From NCBI GenBank assembly GCA_030431085.1, contig JAUIJW010000026.1, positions 1 through 16,075 of the forward strand: DNA of 16,075 nucleotides, read 5' to 3'. The notes beneath the pieces are model-generated. The model was not told where the DNA came from. It worked only from the letters and a program-made list of their open reading frames with translations, and searched no databases. The DNA comes from Bacteroidia bacterium. Lineage in GTDB: Bacteria; Bacteroidota; Bacteroidia; Flavobacteriales; Flavobacteriaceae. Position 1 is the stretch's first letter. The number at the start of each line of letters is the position of its first letter. The translations under genes and the position numbers were made by a program. Shown here piece after piece: positions 6,184-13,471 of the stretch.

Positions 6184-9006
6184 TTATTTTAATTTTTTCT
6201 TTACAGAAACTTCTTGATACGCTTCTATCACGTCGCCTTCTTGAATATCATTGTAGTTTTTAATCTGAATACCACAATCATATCCCTTAGATACTTCTTT
6301 CACATCATCTTTAAATCGCTTTAACGATGCTAATTCTCCGGTAAAGACTACAACATTATCTCTCAATAATCTAATTCTTGAATTTCTAAAAATCTTACCA
6401 TCAATAACCATACATCCTGCAATGGTACCCACTTTAGATATTTTATACGTTTCTCTAATTTCTGCATTACCCGTAATCTCTTCTACGATTTCTGGAGATA
6501 ACATACCTTCCATCGCATCTTTAACGTCATTTATAACATTATAAATGATAGAGTAATTTCTAATATCAACTTCTTCTTTCTCTGCCACTTGGCGCGCACT
6601 TCCAGAAGGACGAACATTAAACCCAATAATGATAGCATCTGAAGCAGAGGCTAGCAACACATCAGATTCTGTAATTGCACCTACACCTTTATGAATAATA
6701 TTAACTTGAATTTCTTCTGTAGATAATTTTTGTAACGAATCTGTTAAAGCTTCTACAGATCCATCCACATCTCCCTTAAGGATAAGGTTAAGCTCTTTAA
6801 ATCCGCCTAGTGCAATACGTCTACCTATTTCATCTAAAGTAATATGTCTCTGGGTTCTTACCGATTGCTCACGACTTAATTGCGAACGTTTATTAGCAAT
6901 TTGCTTAGCTTCACGCTCGTCTTCAAATACTTTGAATTTATCACCAGCTTGTGGCGCACCATCTAACCCTAAAATAGATACTGGGGTAGAAGGGCCTGCC
7001 TCTTCTATATTTCTACCTCTTTCATCATGCATGGCCTTAACTTTACCGGTATGATGTCCTGCAAGTATAAAATCTCCAATCTTTAGGGTTCCTGTCTCTA
7101 CCAAAATGGTAGAAACATATCCTTTTCCTTTATCTAATAAAGCTTCAATTACAGAACCGTTGGCTAATTTACTTGGGTTAGCTTTTAATTCTAGCAATTC
7201 GGCCTCTAACAATACTTTTTCTAATAATTCATGAACACCAGTACCTTTTAATGCCGATACATCTTGCGACTGAATTTTACCACCCCAATCTTCCACTAAT
7301 AAATTCATTTGTGCCAATTCTTCTTTTACCTTATCGGGATTGGCATCTGGTTTATCAATTTTATTAATAGCGAACACAATAGGCACTCCTGCCGCCTGGG
7401 CATGGCTTATGGCTTCTTTAGTTTGTGGCATGATAGAGTCATCGGCCGAAATTACAATAACAGCGATATCGGTCACTTGCGTACCCCTTGCACGCATTGC
7501 GGTAAATGCCTCGTGACCTGGTGTATCTAAAAAAGTAATTTTCTGACCACTATCTAAAGCCACGGAATATGCTCCAATATGCTGTGTAATTCCACCAGAT
7601 TCACCGGCTATTACATTTGTTTTTCTAATATAATCTAAAAGTGAAGTTTTTCCATGATCAACATGTCCCATTACTGTTACAATAGGAGCACGTGGTTTTA
7701 AATCTTTTGGATCGTCTTCTTTTTCTTCAACAACTTCTTCCACTTCCGCTCCAACAAATTCAACTTCATAGCCAAATTCTTCTGCAACAATCGTTAGCGT
7801 TTCAGCATCTAATCTTTGGTTCATTGTTACCATTAAACCTAAAGACATACAGGCAGAAATAACTTGAGTTACAGATACATTCATCATTGTGGCTACTTCG
7901 TTCGCTGTAACAAACTCTGTAACCTTAATTAACTTACTCTCTGCTTCTTGCTGCTCTAAATCTTTTTCTGTTTGTTGACGATGTAAATCTCTCTTCTCTC
8001 TACGATATTTGGCGCCTTTTCCTTTTTTAGATTTACCTTGTAATTTTTCTAAGGTTTCTCTTACTTGTTTTTGTACTTCTTCTGCAGAAGGCTCTTCTTT
8101 TACAACAGGTTTTTTACCACGTTGTGGCCCTCTTGATCCGCCTCTGGTATTTCTAGATTTATTATCTGAACCTGCCGATTTAAAATCAGTACGAGGTTTA
8201 TGTATTCTCTTCCTTTTTTTCTTTGCACCACTTCCTTCTGTTCCTTCACTTTTTTCAGTGGCCTTTTTCTTTGGCTTTTCAAACTGAGATAAATCAATCG
8301 TTTTACCCGTATTTTTAGGCCCTGATAATTTTTGATATTCGGTCTTAATAGTTTCCGGTTCAGAAGATTTATCATCGGCATCGCCAGAACTTTTTGGCGT
8401 TGTCTTTTCCTCTTGCTTAATTTCTTTCTGAGGTGCTTCTTCTTTCTTTTCTGGTTTTGGCTCTACCGCCTTAGGTTTTTCAGGTGTAGTTGGCTTTTTC
8501 TTTTCTCCTAAATCAATTTTCCCAACCTGTTTTAACCCTCTTACTTTAGCTTCTGCTTTTATCACCTCAGACGTATCTGAAGTTTCAGCAACTTCGGTCG
8601 ATGGTGCTTCTGATTGTGTTTCTTCTTTAGGCGTTTCTTTTTTGGTGTCTAAATCAATTTCACCTACTTTTTTAGGGCCACTTAATGTTTCGCCTTCAAC
8701 CTTGAAAATTTCTTTTTTTCTAGCCTCTTCTTCCAATCTTTTTCTTTCTGCCTCTTTTTCTAAAGCGATGCGAATCTCTTCTTTTTCCTTTCTTTTCTCT
8801 TCTCCAATTTCTTTAGAGGCAACTTTTTTACTCTTATCAGTTTGAAACTCATCTGATAAAGCTGTATAAATTTCTTGAGGCACTTTTGTTGTAGGGCGCG
8901 CATCGATTTCTATTCCTTTAGAAGAAAGAAACTCTACCGCTCTTTCTAAAGAAATATTAAACTCCCTTAAAACTTTATTAAATCGTTGTGGTTTATATTC
9001 AGCCAT
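6184..9006 (-). CDS. infB: Translation initiation factor IF-2
   Basis: IF-2 is the cytoplasmic GTPase that brings initiator fMet-tRNA to the 30S subunit and promotes 50S joining. The 940 residues begin with an IF2_N-type domain (about 8-60, RFNKVLREFNISLERAVEFL). A long charged, low-complexity linker follows (about 60-350) with three copies of a GPKxxGKIDL-like motif. A second IF2_N-like domain lies near 360-418. The G domain shows PIVTVMGHVDHGKTS (G1, 447-454), DTPGH (G3, 494-498) and NKID (G4, 548-551). Domains II, III and the tRNA-binding C-terminal domain complete the protein. The ATG at 9004-9006 fits the family start. It lies 38 bases after nusA in the conserved rimP-nusA-infB order and is followed by an intrinsic terminator. 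Confidence 0.98.
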   Translation of the reverse strand: MAEYKPQRFNKVLREFNISLERAVEFLSSKGIEIDARPTTKVPQEIYTALSDEFQTDKSKKVASKEIGEEKRKEKEEIRIALEKEAERKRLEEEARKKEIFKVEGETLSGPKKVGEIDLDTKKETPKEETQSEAPSTEVAETSDTSEVIKAEAKVRGLKQVGKIDLGEKKKPTTPEKPKAVEPKPEKKEEAPQKEIKQEEKTTPKSSGDADDKSSEPETIKTEYQKLSGPKNTGKTIDLSQFEKPKKKATEKSEGTEGSGAKKKRKRIHKPRTDFKSAGSDNKSRNTRGGSRGPQRGKKPVVKEEPSAEEVQKQVRETLEKLQGKSKKGKGAKYRREKRDLHRQQTEKDLEQQEAESKLIKVTEFVTANEVATMMNVSVTQVISACMSLGLMVTMNQRLDAETLTIVAEEFGYEVEFVGAEVEEVVEEKEDDPKDLKPRAPIVTVMGHVDHGKTSLLDYIRKTNVIAGESGGITQHIGAYSVALDSGQKITFLDTPGHEAFTAMRARGTQVTDIAVIVISADDSIMPQTKEAISHAQAAGVPIVFAINKIDKPDANPDKVKEELAQMNLLVEDWGGKIQSQDVSALKGTGVHELLEKVLLEAELLELKANPSKLANGSVIEALLDKGKGYVSTILVETGTLKIGDFILAGHHTGKVKAMHDERGRNIEEAGPSTPVSILGLDGAPQAGDKFKVFEDEREAKQIANKRSQLSREQSVRTQRHITLDEIGRRIALGGFKELNLILKGDVDGSVEALTDSLQKLSTEEIQVNIIHKGVGAITESDVLLASASDAIIIGFNVRPSGSARQVAEKEEVDIRNYSIIYNVINDVKDAMEGMLSPEIVEEITGNAEIRETYKISKVGTIAGCMVIDGKIFRNSRIRLLRDNVVVFTGELASLKRFKDDVKEVSKGYDCGIQIKNYNDIQEGDVIEAYQEVSVKKKLK

Positions 9007-9044
9007 ATAATTATTTAATGTGAACCTCTAATTTATACTTTTTA

Positions 9045-10289
9045 TTATGATTCGAATTCTTCTTTTAGTATTCTTTGAACTTCAATAATGGTTTCTTCTT
9101 CTAAATCTGTTCTTTTGGCCAAATCACTTACTTCTAAATCGAGTACACTTTTGGCAGAATCTAAACCAATATTTCTAAATTCATCAATAATCCATTGTTC
9201 AATTTCATCGGCAAATTCTGTTAATTCAACATCATCTTCTACGCCTTCTCTTTGAACATCTATCTCATAGCCAGTTAATTGGCTTGCTAAACGGATATTA
9301 ACACCGCCTTTACCAATAGCTTTAGATACTTCTTCTGGCTTTAAAAATACATCGACTCTAGGTTTTTCATCACCTACAGCTTCATGAATTTTAATTGAAA
9401 CCACTTTTGCTGGGCTTAGTGCTCTTGCAATAAATATGTTTTCATTTTTGGTAAAGTTAACTACATCTATATTTTCATTACCTAATTCACGAACAATACC
9501 GTGAATTCTAGAGCCTTTCATTCCAACACAAGCACCAACTGGATCAATTCTATCGTCATAAGAATCTACGGCCACTTTGGCTTTTTCTCCTGGTATTCTG
9601 GCCACACGTTCTATGGTAATTAACCCATCGAATACCTCTGGAATTTCTTGCTCGAATAATTTGACCAAAAATTCTGGAGAAGTTCTTGATAGAACAATTG
9701 ACGGTTTATTTCCCTTTAATTCAACAGATTTTATAATTCCTCTAACCGATTCTCCTTTTCTAAAAAAATCAGATCTAATTTGTTCACTTTTTGGCAGTAC
9801 CAACTCGGTGCCATTATCATCCAACAAAATAACTGCATTGTGTCTAACATGATGTACTTCTGCACTATACAGCTCTCCTTCTAAGTCTTTATATTGCTTA
9901 AATATGTTAGTATTGTCATGCTCATGAATCTTAGCAATTAAGTTTTGTCTTAGCGCTAAGATAGCTCTTCTTCCTAAATCGATCAATTTAACTTCTTCTG
10001 AGGCTTCTTCTCCTACTTCAAAATCTGGCTCAATTTTTCTAGCTTCAGAAAGTGAAATTTCTTCATTCTCATCTTCTACTTCACCATCTTCAACCACTAT
10101 TCTATTTCTCCATATCTCTAAATCTCCTTTATCTGGATTGATAATAATATCGAAATTCTCATCCGATCCAAACTTTCTTTTTAGTGCAGATCGAAATACT
10201 TCTTCTAGTATCGCCATAAGCGTTACTCTATCAATACTTTTTTCGTCTTTAAATTCCGAAAACGACTCAATTAATGCGATATTCTCCAT
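9045..10289 (-). CDS. nusA: Transcription termination/antitermination factor NusA
   Basis: NusA binds RNA polymerase and nascent RNA and modulates pausing, termination and antitermination. The 414 residues contain the polymerase-binding N-terminal domain (about 1-125), an S1 domain (about 135-200), and KH1 and KH2 with GxxG loops at GMKG (256-259) and GKGG (326-329). A short acidic helical tail (about 360-414) follows. E. coli NusA is near 495 residues with two acidic C-terminal repeats; the shorter form is usual in Bacteroidetes. An acidic insertion (ED/EE-rich, about 66-100) lies in the N-terminal domain. It begins 10 bases after the rimP stop and is co-transcribed with it. In E. coli this operon is autoregulated by NusA, which is relevant to the hairpin in the rimP leader here. 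Confidence 0.97.
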   Translation of the reverse strand: MENIALIESFSEFKDEKSIDRVTLMAILEEVFRSALKRKFGSDENFDIIINPDKGDLEIWRNRIVVEDGEVEDENEEISLSEARKIEPDFEVGEEASEEVKLIDLGRRAILALRQNLIAKIHEHDNTNIFKQYKDLEGELYSAEVHHVRHNAVILLDDNGTELVLPKSEQIRSDFFRKGESVRGIIKSVELKGNKPSIVLSRTSPEFLVKLFEQEIPEVFDGLITIERVARIPGEKAKVAVDSYDDRIDPVGACVGMKGSRIHGIVRELGNENIDVVNFTKNENIFIARALSPAKVVSIKIHEAVGDEKPRVDVFLKPEEVSKAIGKGGVNIRLASQLTGYEIDVQREGVEDDVELTEFADEIEQWIIDEFRNIGLDSAKSVLDLEVSDLAKRTDLEEETIIEVQRILKEEFES

Positions 10290-10299
10290 TACATTTTTA

Positions 10300-10761
10300 T
10301 TAAAAAATAAGCTTCACTTTTACTTGTTCAATATCATCAAACAAAACTGTTTGTGTTTTTTCTACGGTAATTTTACCTTTTCCTATAGGCTTTGGCTCTC
10401 TAGCTTTCCATTGTAAAGTTATGCCATTCTCGCCAATTTCGGTTAATTTACCCTCTAATTTTTCGCTGTTGGTTTTTACCTTTAATATTCTCCCTAAATT
10501 TTTATTGTATTGGCGTTTATTAACCAATTCATCGGTAACATTTGGGGTTGTAACTTCTAGTGAAAAATCTTCAGAATCACGATCTAGATTATGTTCTACA
10601 TGCCTACTAATTCTAATACATTCACTTAAAGGTACACCAGTATCTCCATCAACAACCACCTTGATATGATTATCTGCTGCCACATTCCATTCAATTAAGA
10701 AGAGTGTTTCATTGGCCGTAATAGCCTCTTCAATTAATGTTTGAACTTTAGATAGATCCAT
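10300..10761 (-). CDS. rimP: Ribosome maturation factor RimP
   Basis: RimP assists maturation of the 30S subunit. The start chosen is the ATG at 10759-10761, giving 153 residues beginning MDLSKVQTLIEEAI, as in flavobacterial homologues. The longer frame from 10857 is rejected because that ATG lies in the promoter region, upstream of the predicted transcript start. The N-terminal domain has the family signature VDGDTGVPLSECIRISRHVE and NLDRDSEDFSLEV. The usual TSPG stretch that follows is TTPN here. The C-terminal SH3-like domain contains NLGRILKVKT and ends EQVKVKLIF. It is the first gene of the operon with nusA (10-base gap) and infB. The leader carries a terminator-like hairpin 16 bases before the start codon. 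Confidence 0.93.
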   Translation of the reverse strand: MDLSKVQTLIEEAITANETLFLIEWNVAADNHIKVVVDGDTGVPLSECIRISRHVEHNLDRDSEDFSLEVTTPNVTDELVNKRQYNKNLGRILKVKTNSEKLEGKLTEIGENGITLQWKAREPKPIGKGKITVEKTQTVLFDDIEQVKVKLIF

Positions 10762-10772
10762 ATTATTCGTAT

Positions 10773-10798
10773 AAAAAGAGGGGACTTTCCGTCCCCTC
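10773..10798 (-). promoter_or_regulatory. Terminator-like hairpin in the rimP leader (candidate attenuator)
   Basis: On the - strand, GAGGGGAC and GTCCCCTC form a perfect 8-base-pair stem (10791-10798 with 10778-10785) with loop GGAAA. TTTTT (complement of 10773-10777) follows directly. This is the form of an intrinsic terminator. No - strand gene lies upstream for it to terminate, since the neighbour is the divergent stress-protein gene. It sits about 24 bases after the predicted start of the rimP-nusA-infB transcript and 16 bases before the rimP ATG. Attenuation, or control of rimP translation, are the two readings. Confidence 0.6.
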
Positions 10799-10827
10799 CA
10801 AATCAATATCTCCGTGATTTTTCGCTG

Positions 10828-10858
10828 CAAATATACTAATTCATTTGATACTGACAAA
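10828..10858 (-). promoter_or_regulatory. Promoter of the rimP-nusA-infB operon
   Basis: On the - strand, TTTG (10855-10858), 19 bases, then TATATTTG (10828-10835) is an exact match to the Bacteroidetes pattern TTTG, 17-23 bases, TAnnTTTG. It has the same spacing as the lyase promoter. The start point should be near 10821-10823, giving a leader of about 60 bases. Confidence 0.65.
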
Positions 10859-10919
10859 AATCATAATTCATTTAAATCAAAATTATTAACTTTACTATAA
10901 CCTTTAAAACCTTTTTCTT

Positions 10920-11753
10920 ATGAAAAGAATATTAGTACCCATAGATTTCTCTCAAGAGGCCGAAAATGCAGCCAAAGTAGCTGCATCAATTGCCAGACGT
11001 ACTGGCGGCGAAATATACTTGTTACACATGCTAGAATTACCGGTTAACACTATTGATCCGGCAGAAATGAACACCATGAGCACAGAACCTCAAATTATAT
11101 ACTTTATGAAGTTGGCTCATAAACGTTTCGAAAAATTTAAGGCATTACCTTTTTTTGAAGATCTTAAAGTAATTGAATCTGTACAATTTCATCAAACCTT
11201 CTCTGGAATTATAGACGAAAGTAAAAAACATGAAATAGACCTCATTGTCATGGGATCTCAAGGCGCTTCTGGATTACAAGAAATGTTTATAGGCTCAAAC
11301 ACCGAAAAAGTTGTAAGAAGATCTGAAATACCTGTTTTGGTAATTAAAACAGATATTGATGAATTTAAAATTGACCACATGGTATTTGCTTCCGATTTTA
11401 CCAAAGAGTGCGAACATTCATTTGATAAAGTTATCAATATCGCTAATCTTTATGATGCCGTAGTTCATCTACTTTATGTCAATACCATCCATAATTTTAG
11501 CACAACAAAATCCATCAATAAACGTATTGACGACTTTATTAGTGATTTTGATATGCCTAAATACACCAAAAGTATTTACAACGACATTTCTATTGAAAAG
11601 GGCATTTTAAGTTATGCGCGTGAAGTTGAAGCCGATTTAATCACCTTAAACACACATGGAAGAAGTGGTTTATCTCAATTGTTTAACGGCAGTATTGGTC
11701 AAGAACTTACAAATCATGCCTTAAGACCTGTTATGACTATTAAAATTAAGTAA
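10920..11753 (+). CDS. Tandem-domain universal stress protein (UspA family)
   Basis: This is a cytoplasmic nucleotide-binding stress protein of 277 residues with two Usp domains. Domain 1 (about 1-143) begins MKRILVPIDFS, with the usual Asp9, and carries the ATP-binding motif Gx2Gx9GS complete (Gly112, Gly115, Gly125-Ser126 in MGSQGASGL...IGSN). Domain 2 (about 150-277) begins HMVFASDFT and has NTHGRSGLSQLFNGS, where the first Gly is replaced by Asn244 while Gly247 and Gly257-Ser258 remain, so its ATP binding may be altered. It is monocistronic, divergent from rimP across a 158-base gap, and followed by a two-way terminator. I saw no clear promoter for it: TAACTTTA just upstream is only an imperfect -7 element. 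The specific role in the stress response cannot be told from sequence. Confidence 0.93.
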   Translation: MKRILVPIDFSQEAENAAKVAASIARRTGGEIYLLHMLELPVNTIDPAEMNTMSTEPQIIYFMKLAHKRFEKFKALPFFEDLKVIESVQFHQTFSGIIDESKKHEIDLIVMGSQGASGLQEMFIGSNTEKVVRRSEIPVLVIKTDIDEFKIDHMVFASDFTKECEHSFDKVINIANLYDAVVHLLYVNTIHNFSTTKSINKRIDDFISDFDMPKYTKSIYNDISIEKGILSYAREVEADLITLNTHGRSGLSQLFNGSIGQELTNHALRPVMTIKIK

Positions 11754-11772
11754 ATGGCACCCTACTAATACT

Positions 11773-11813
11773 AAAACAAGGTGGTTAGATTTAAATCTAA
11801 CCACCTTGTTTTT
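11773..11813. terminator. Bidirectional terminator, 40-base perfect palindrome
   Basis: Bases 11773-11792 (AAAACAAGGTGG through GATTT) are the exact reverse complement of 11793-11812, with no spacer. As RNA it folds to a stem of about 17-18 pairs closed by a small A/U loop, ending in TTTT(T) on both strands. It lies between the convergent stress-protein and DUF1508 genes and serves both. Confidence 0.85.
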
Positions 11814-11832
11814 ACCAAACACTTAAGTTAAG

Positions 11833-12159
11833 CTATTCTTCAACCAACTCTGCGTCTGGAGCATTCGTTTTAACAGATGCAATACCAGTTTCCATACCTG
11901 CAGTAGAGGCATACATTTGACTAGTTCCTACAACTTGTCCGTTAGAAGCTTTGATATTAAAATAATCTTTTCCGCTTGACGATTTTAATCTTTCAAACAT
12001 CTCATCATTTTGAGAGTTTTTTCTTACCGACTCTATACCGTTTAAACAGCTTGCCTTAGCCTTATAGCCCTGACTTGAGAGGATATTCTGGCCATTACTA
12101 GCCACTAATCTAAATCTAAACTCACCGCTACTATCGGTATACACTTCGAATTTTGCCAT
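11833..12159 (-). CDS. YegP-like DUF1508 protein
   Basis: The 108-residue protein is made of two tandem DUF1508 (YegP) repeats. The first is FEVYTDSSGEFRFRLVASNG with ILSSQGYKAKASCLNGIESV (about 4-45); the second is YFNIKASNGQVVGTSQMY with GMETGIASVKTNA (about 66-100). Each has the pattern of a stretch ending KASNGQ or VASNGQ, then S-Q-x-Y, then GI-SVK. The function of the family is not established. The size and two-repeat build are normal. There is no signal peptide, so it is cytoplasmic. It is monocistronic with a possible promoter just upstream and shares the palindromic terminator at 11773-11813 with the convergent stress gene. Confidence 0.9.
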   Translation of the reverse strand: MAKFEVYTDSSGEFRFRLVASNGQNILSSQGYKAKASCLNGIESVRKNSQNDEMFERLKSSSGKDYFNIKASNGQVVGTSQMYASTAGMETGIASVKTNAPDAELVEE

Positions 12160-12184
12160 TGTTTGTTATTTTTTGGTTATGATA

Positions 12185-12216
12185 TAAATATATAAAATAA
12201 ACCGTAAAACATCCAA
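12185..12216 (-). promoter_or_regulatory. Possible promoter of the DUF1508 gene
   Basis: On the - strand TTG (12214-12216), 21 bases, then TATATTTA (12185-12192) matches the Bacteroidetes promoter pattern except for the last base. It would give a leader of about 20 bases. Confidence 0.35.
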
Positions 12217-12237
12217 GTATAATTGGTTTATTAATTT

Positions 12238-12258
12238 ATGTTAACTCATTATTAACAT
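12238..12258. promoter_or_regulatory. Inverted repeat ATGTTAA-N7-TTAACAT in a divergent intergenic region
   Basis: Exact 7-base arms (12238-12244 and 12252-12258) are separated by CTCATTA. It sits between the divergently transcribed DUF1508 gene and the 48-codon gene, where an operator would be expected. It could also be chance in AT-rich DNA. No regulator is suggested by the sequence. Confidence 0.25.
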
Positions 12259-12312
12259 GCACCTTCTTCTAAATTTCTTTAGATTTTCTTTCTACATTGC
12301 ACCTAATTTAAA

Positions 12313-12459
12313 ATGAATGCTAAAACACCACATATCATGATATCAAAACACATAACTACCCCAGAATTGGTAAAACAATTTCTCCAAAAATTAGAGGAGC
12401 GAAAAAGAAACAGAATTATGAGTGTTGCCAGTAAAACACTCTTAAAATCTGGATTATAA
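12313..12459 (+). CDS. Small basic hypothetical protein, 48 residues
   Basis: I do not recognise this protein. The frame begins at the ATG at 12313, just after an in-frame stop (12304-12306), so the start is fixed unless the internal Met9 is used. It begins MNAKTPHIMISKHITTPELV; the central KQFLQKLEERKRNRI should be a strongly basic amphipathic helix, and it ends SKTLLKSGL. There is no signal peptide or transmembrane helix, so a soluble, perhaps nucleic-acid- or ribosome-associated product is possible. Its stop codon runs straight into a strong terminator, and it is divergent from the DUF1508 gene, so it is an isolated transcription unit. This layout, rather than any family match, is the case for it being real. 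A weak TACATTGC -7 candidate lies at 12293-12300. Confidence 0.6.
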   Translation: MNAKTPHIMISKHITTPELVKQFLQKLEERKRNRIMSVASKTLLKSGL

Positions 12460-12487
12460 AAAAAGCTTCCGACTGGAAGCTTTTTTT
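12458..12487. terminator. Bidirectional terminator between the small gene and accD
   Basis: A 13-base perfect stem, AAAAAAAGCTTCC (12458-12470) with GGAAGCTTTTTTT (12475-12487), has loop GACT. Seven T residues end it on the + strand for the small gene. The mirror T-run serves accD on the - strand, whose stop is about 11 bases away. Confidence 0.85.
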
Positions 12488-12498
12488 ATAGTCTTATT

Positions 12499-13359
12499 TT
12501 ATGCCCTTATGGCTTTATTTTCAATCAAATCGATATATAAATTGATTTGATCTTTCAAATGTTTTCTTTCAATGATCTTATCTAAAAATCCGTGTTCTAA
12601 TAAAAACTCCGATCTTTGAAATCCTTCTGGTAAATCTTTCCCTGTTGTATCTTTTACAACTCTTGGCCCTGCAAAAGCAATTAAAGCATTTGGTTCTGCA
12701 ATATTTATATCACCTAACATGGCGTAAGATGCTGTAGTTCCTCCAGTAGTTGGATCGGTACACAACGAAATATATGGTATTTTAGCATCTGCCAGTTGCG
12801 CTAGCTTTGCCGATGTTTTCACCAATTGCATAAGCGATAAAGAAGCCTCTTGCATTCTGGCTCCTCCAGACTTAGAAATCATTAAAAATGGAAGTTTATT
12901 TTTGATTGAATAGTCTATAGCTCTAGCGATTTTTTCGCCAACAACGCTACCCATAGAACCTCCAATAAATGCAAAATCCATAGCGGCAATTACCAAATCT
13001 TTACCTTTAGATTTTCCAACCGCTGTTCGCACAGCATCCTTAAGCATCGTTTTCTTCTGAGCTTCTTTAAGCCTTTCTGTATACTTTTTGGTATCGTAAA
13101 ATTTCAATGGATCTTTGGCGCTTAACCCCTCATCTAATTCTTTAAACTCATTGTTATCAAAAAGAATTTCGAAGTATTCTGCACTACCAATTCTAACGTG
13201 ATAACCGTCTTCTGGACTAACGTATAGATTCTCTTTTAAATCATCAGAATCAATTACTTTACCACTAGGTGTTTTATACCACAGACCTTTGGGTACATCT
13301 TTTTTATCTTCCGTAGGAGTTTGAATTCCTTTATTTTTTCTCTTAAACCAAGAACTCAT
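12499..13359 (-). CDS. accD: Acetyl-CoA carboxylase carboxyltransferase subunit beta
   Basis: AccD is one half of the carboxyltransferase that moves CO2 from biotin to acetyl-CoA to make malonyl-CoA, the first step of fatty-acid synthesis. The 286 residues show the crotonase-type fold and CoA and biotin-site signatures: MDFAFIGGSMGSVVGEKIARA, SKSGGARMQEASLSLMQL, CTDPTTGGTTASYAMLGD and AFAGPRVVKDTTGKDLPEGFQ. Its partner AccA is not in the window. The N-terminal region PKGLWYKTPSGKVI...YVSPEDGYHVRIG aligns with the E. coli zinc ribbon, but all four cysteines are absent; I recall the same in other Bacteroidetes. It stands alone between two terminators, so it is probably transcribed by itself. 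A weak promoter candidate (TTG at 13415-13417, TACATTTT at 13385-13392) lies upstream. Confidence 0.97.
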   Translation of the reverse strand: MSSWFKRKNKGIQTPTEDKKDVPKGLWYKTPSGKVIDSDDLKENLYVSPEDGYHVRIGSAEYFEILFDNNEFKELDEGLSAKDPLKFYDTKKYTERLKEAQKKTMLKDAVRTAVGKSKGKDLVIAAMDFAFIGGSMGSVVGEKIARAIDYSIKNKLPFLMISKSGGARMQEASLSLMQLVKTSAKLAQLADAKIPYISLCTDPTTGGTTASYAMLGDINIAEPNALIAFAGPRVVKDTTGKDLPEGFQRSEFLLEHGFLDKIIERKHLKDQINLYIDLIENKAIRA

Positions 13360-13384
13360 ATTTTTTATATTGGATGTTTATATT

Positions 13385-13417
13385 AAAATGTAACCTTTAT
13401 AAAAAAGGGTGGCGCAA
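13385..13417 (-). promoter_or_regulatory. Possible accD promoter
   Basis: On the - strand TTG (13415-13417), 22 bases, then TACATTTT (13385-13392) is one base off the Bacteroidetes -7 pattern. It lies between the aldolase terminator and the accD start, where a promoter is expected. Confidence 0.3.
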
Positions 13418-13422
13418 GTTAG

Positions 13423-13464
13423 AAAAAAAAGCGGAGAACCAATGTTAAAATGATACTCCGCTTT
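13423..13464 (-). terminator. Intrinsic terminator after the aldolase gene
   Basis: On the - strand AAAGCGGAG (13456-13464) pairs with CTCCGCTTT (13428-13436) across a 19-base loop. A run of eight T residues (complement of 13423-13430) overlaps the end of the stem. It starts 7 bases after the aldolase stop. The loop is longer than usual. Confidence 0.7.
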
Positions 13465-13471
13465 ATATCGA

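Noticed and set aside
8009..8845. Long open frames on both strands over the infB linker
   Set aside because: They are by-products of the low-complexity Lys/Glu-rich codons of IF-2; the peptides have no domain features.
10762..10857. N-terminal extension of RimP from the ATG at 10857
   Set aside because: That codon lies in the promoter and upstream of the predicted transcript start, the extension overlaps the leader hairpin, and family similarity begins at the ATG at 10761.
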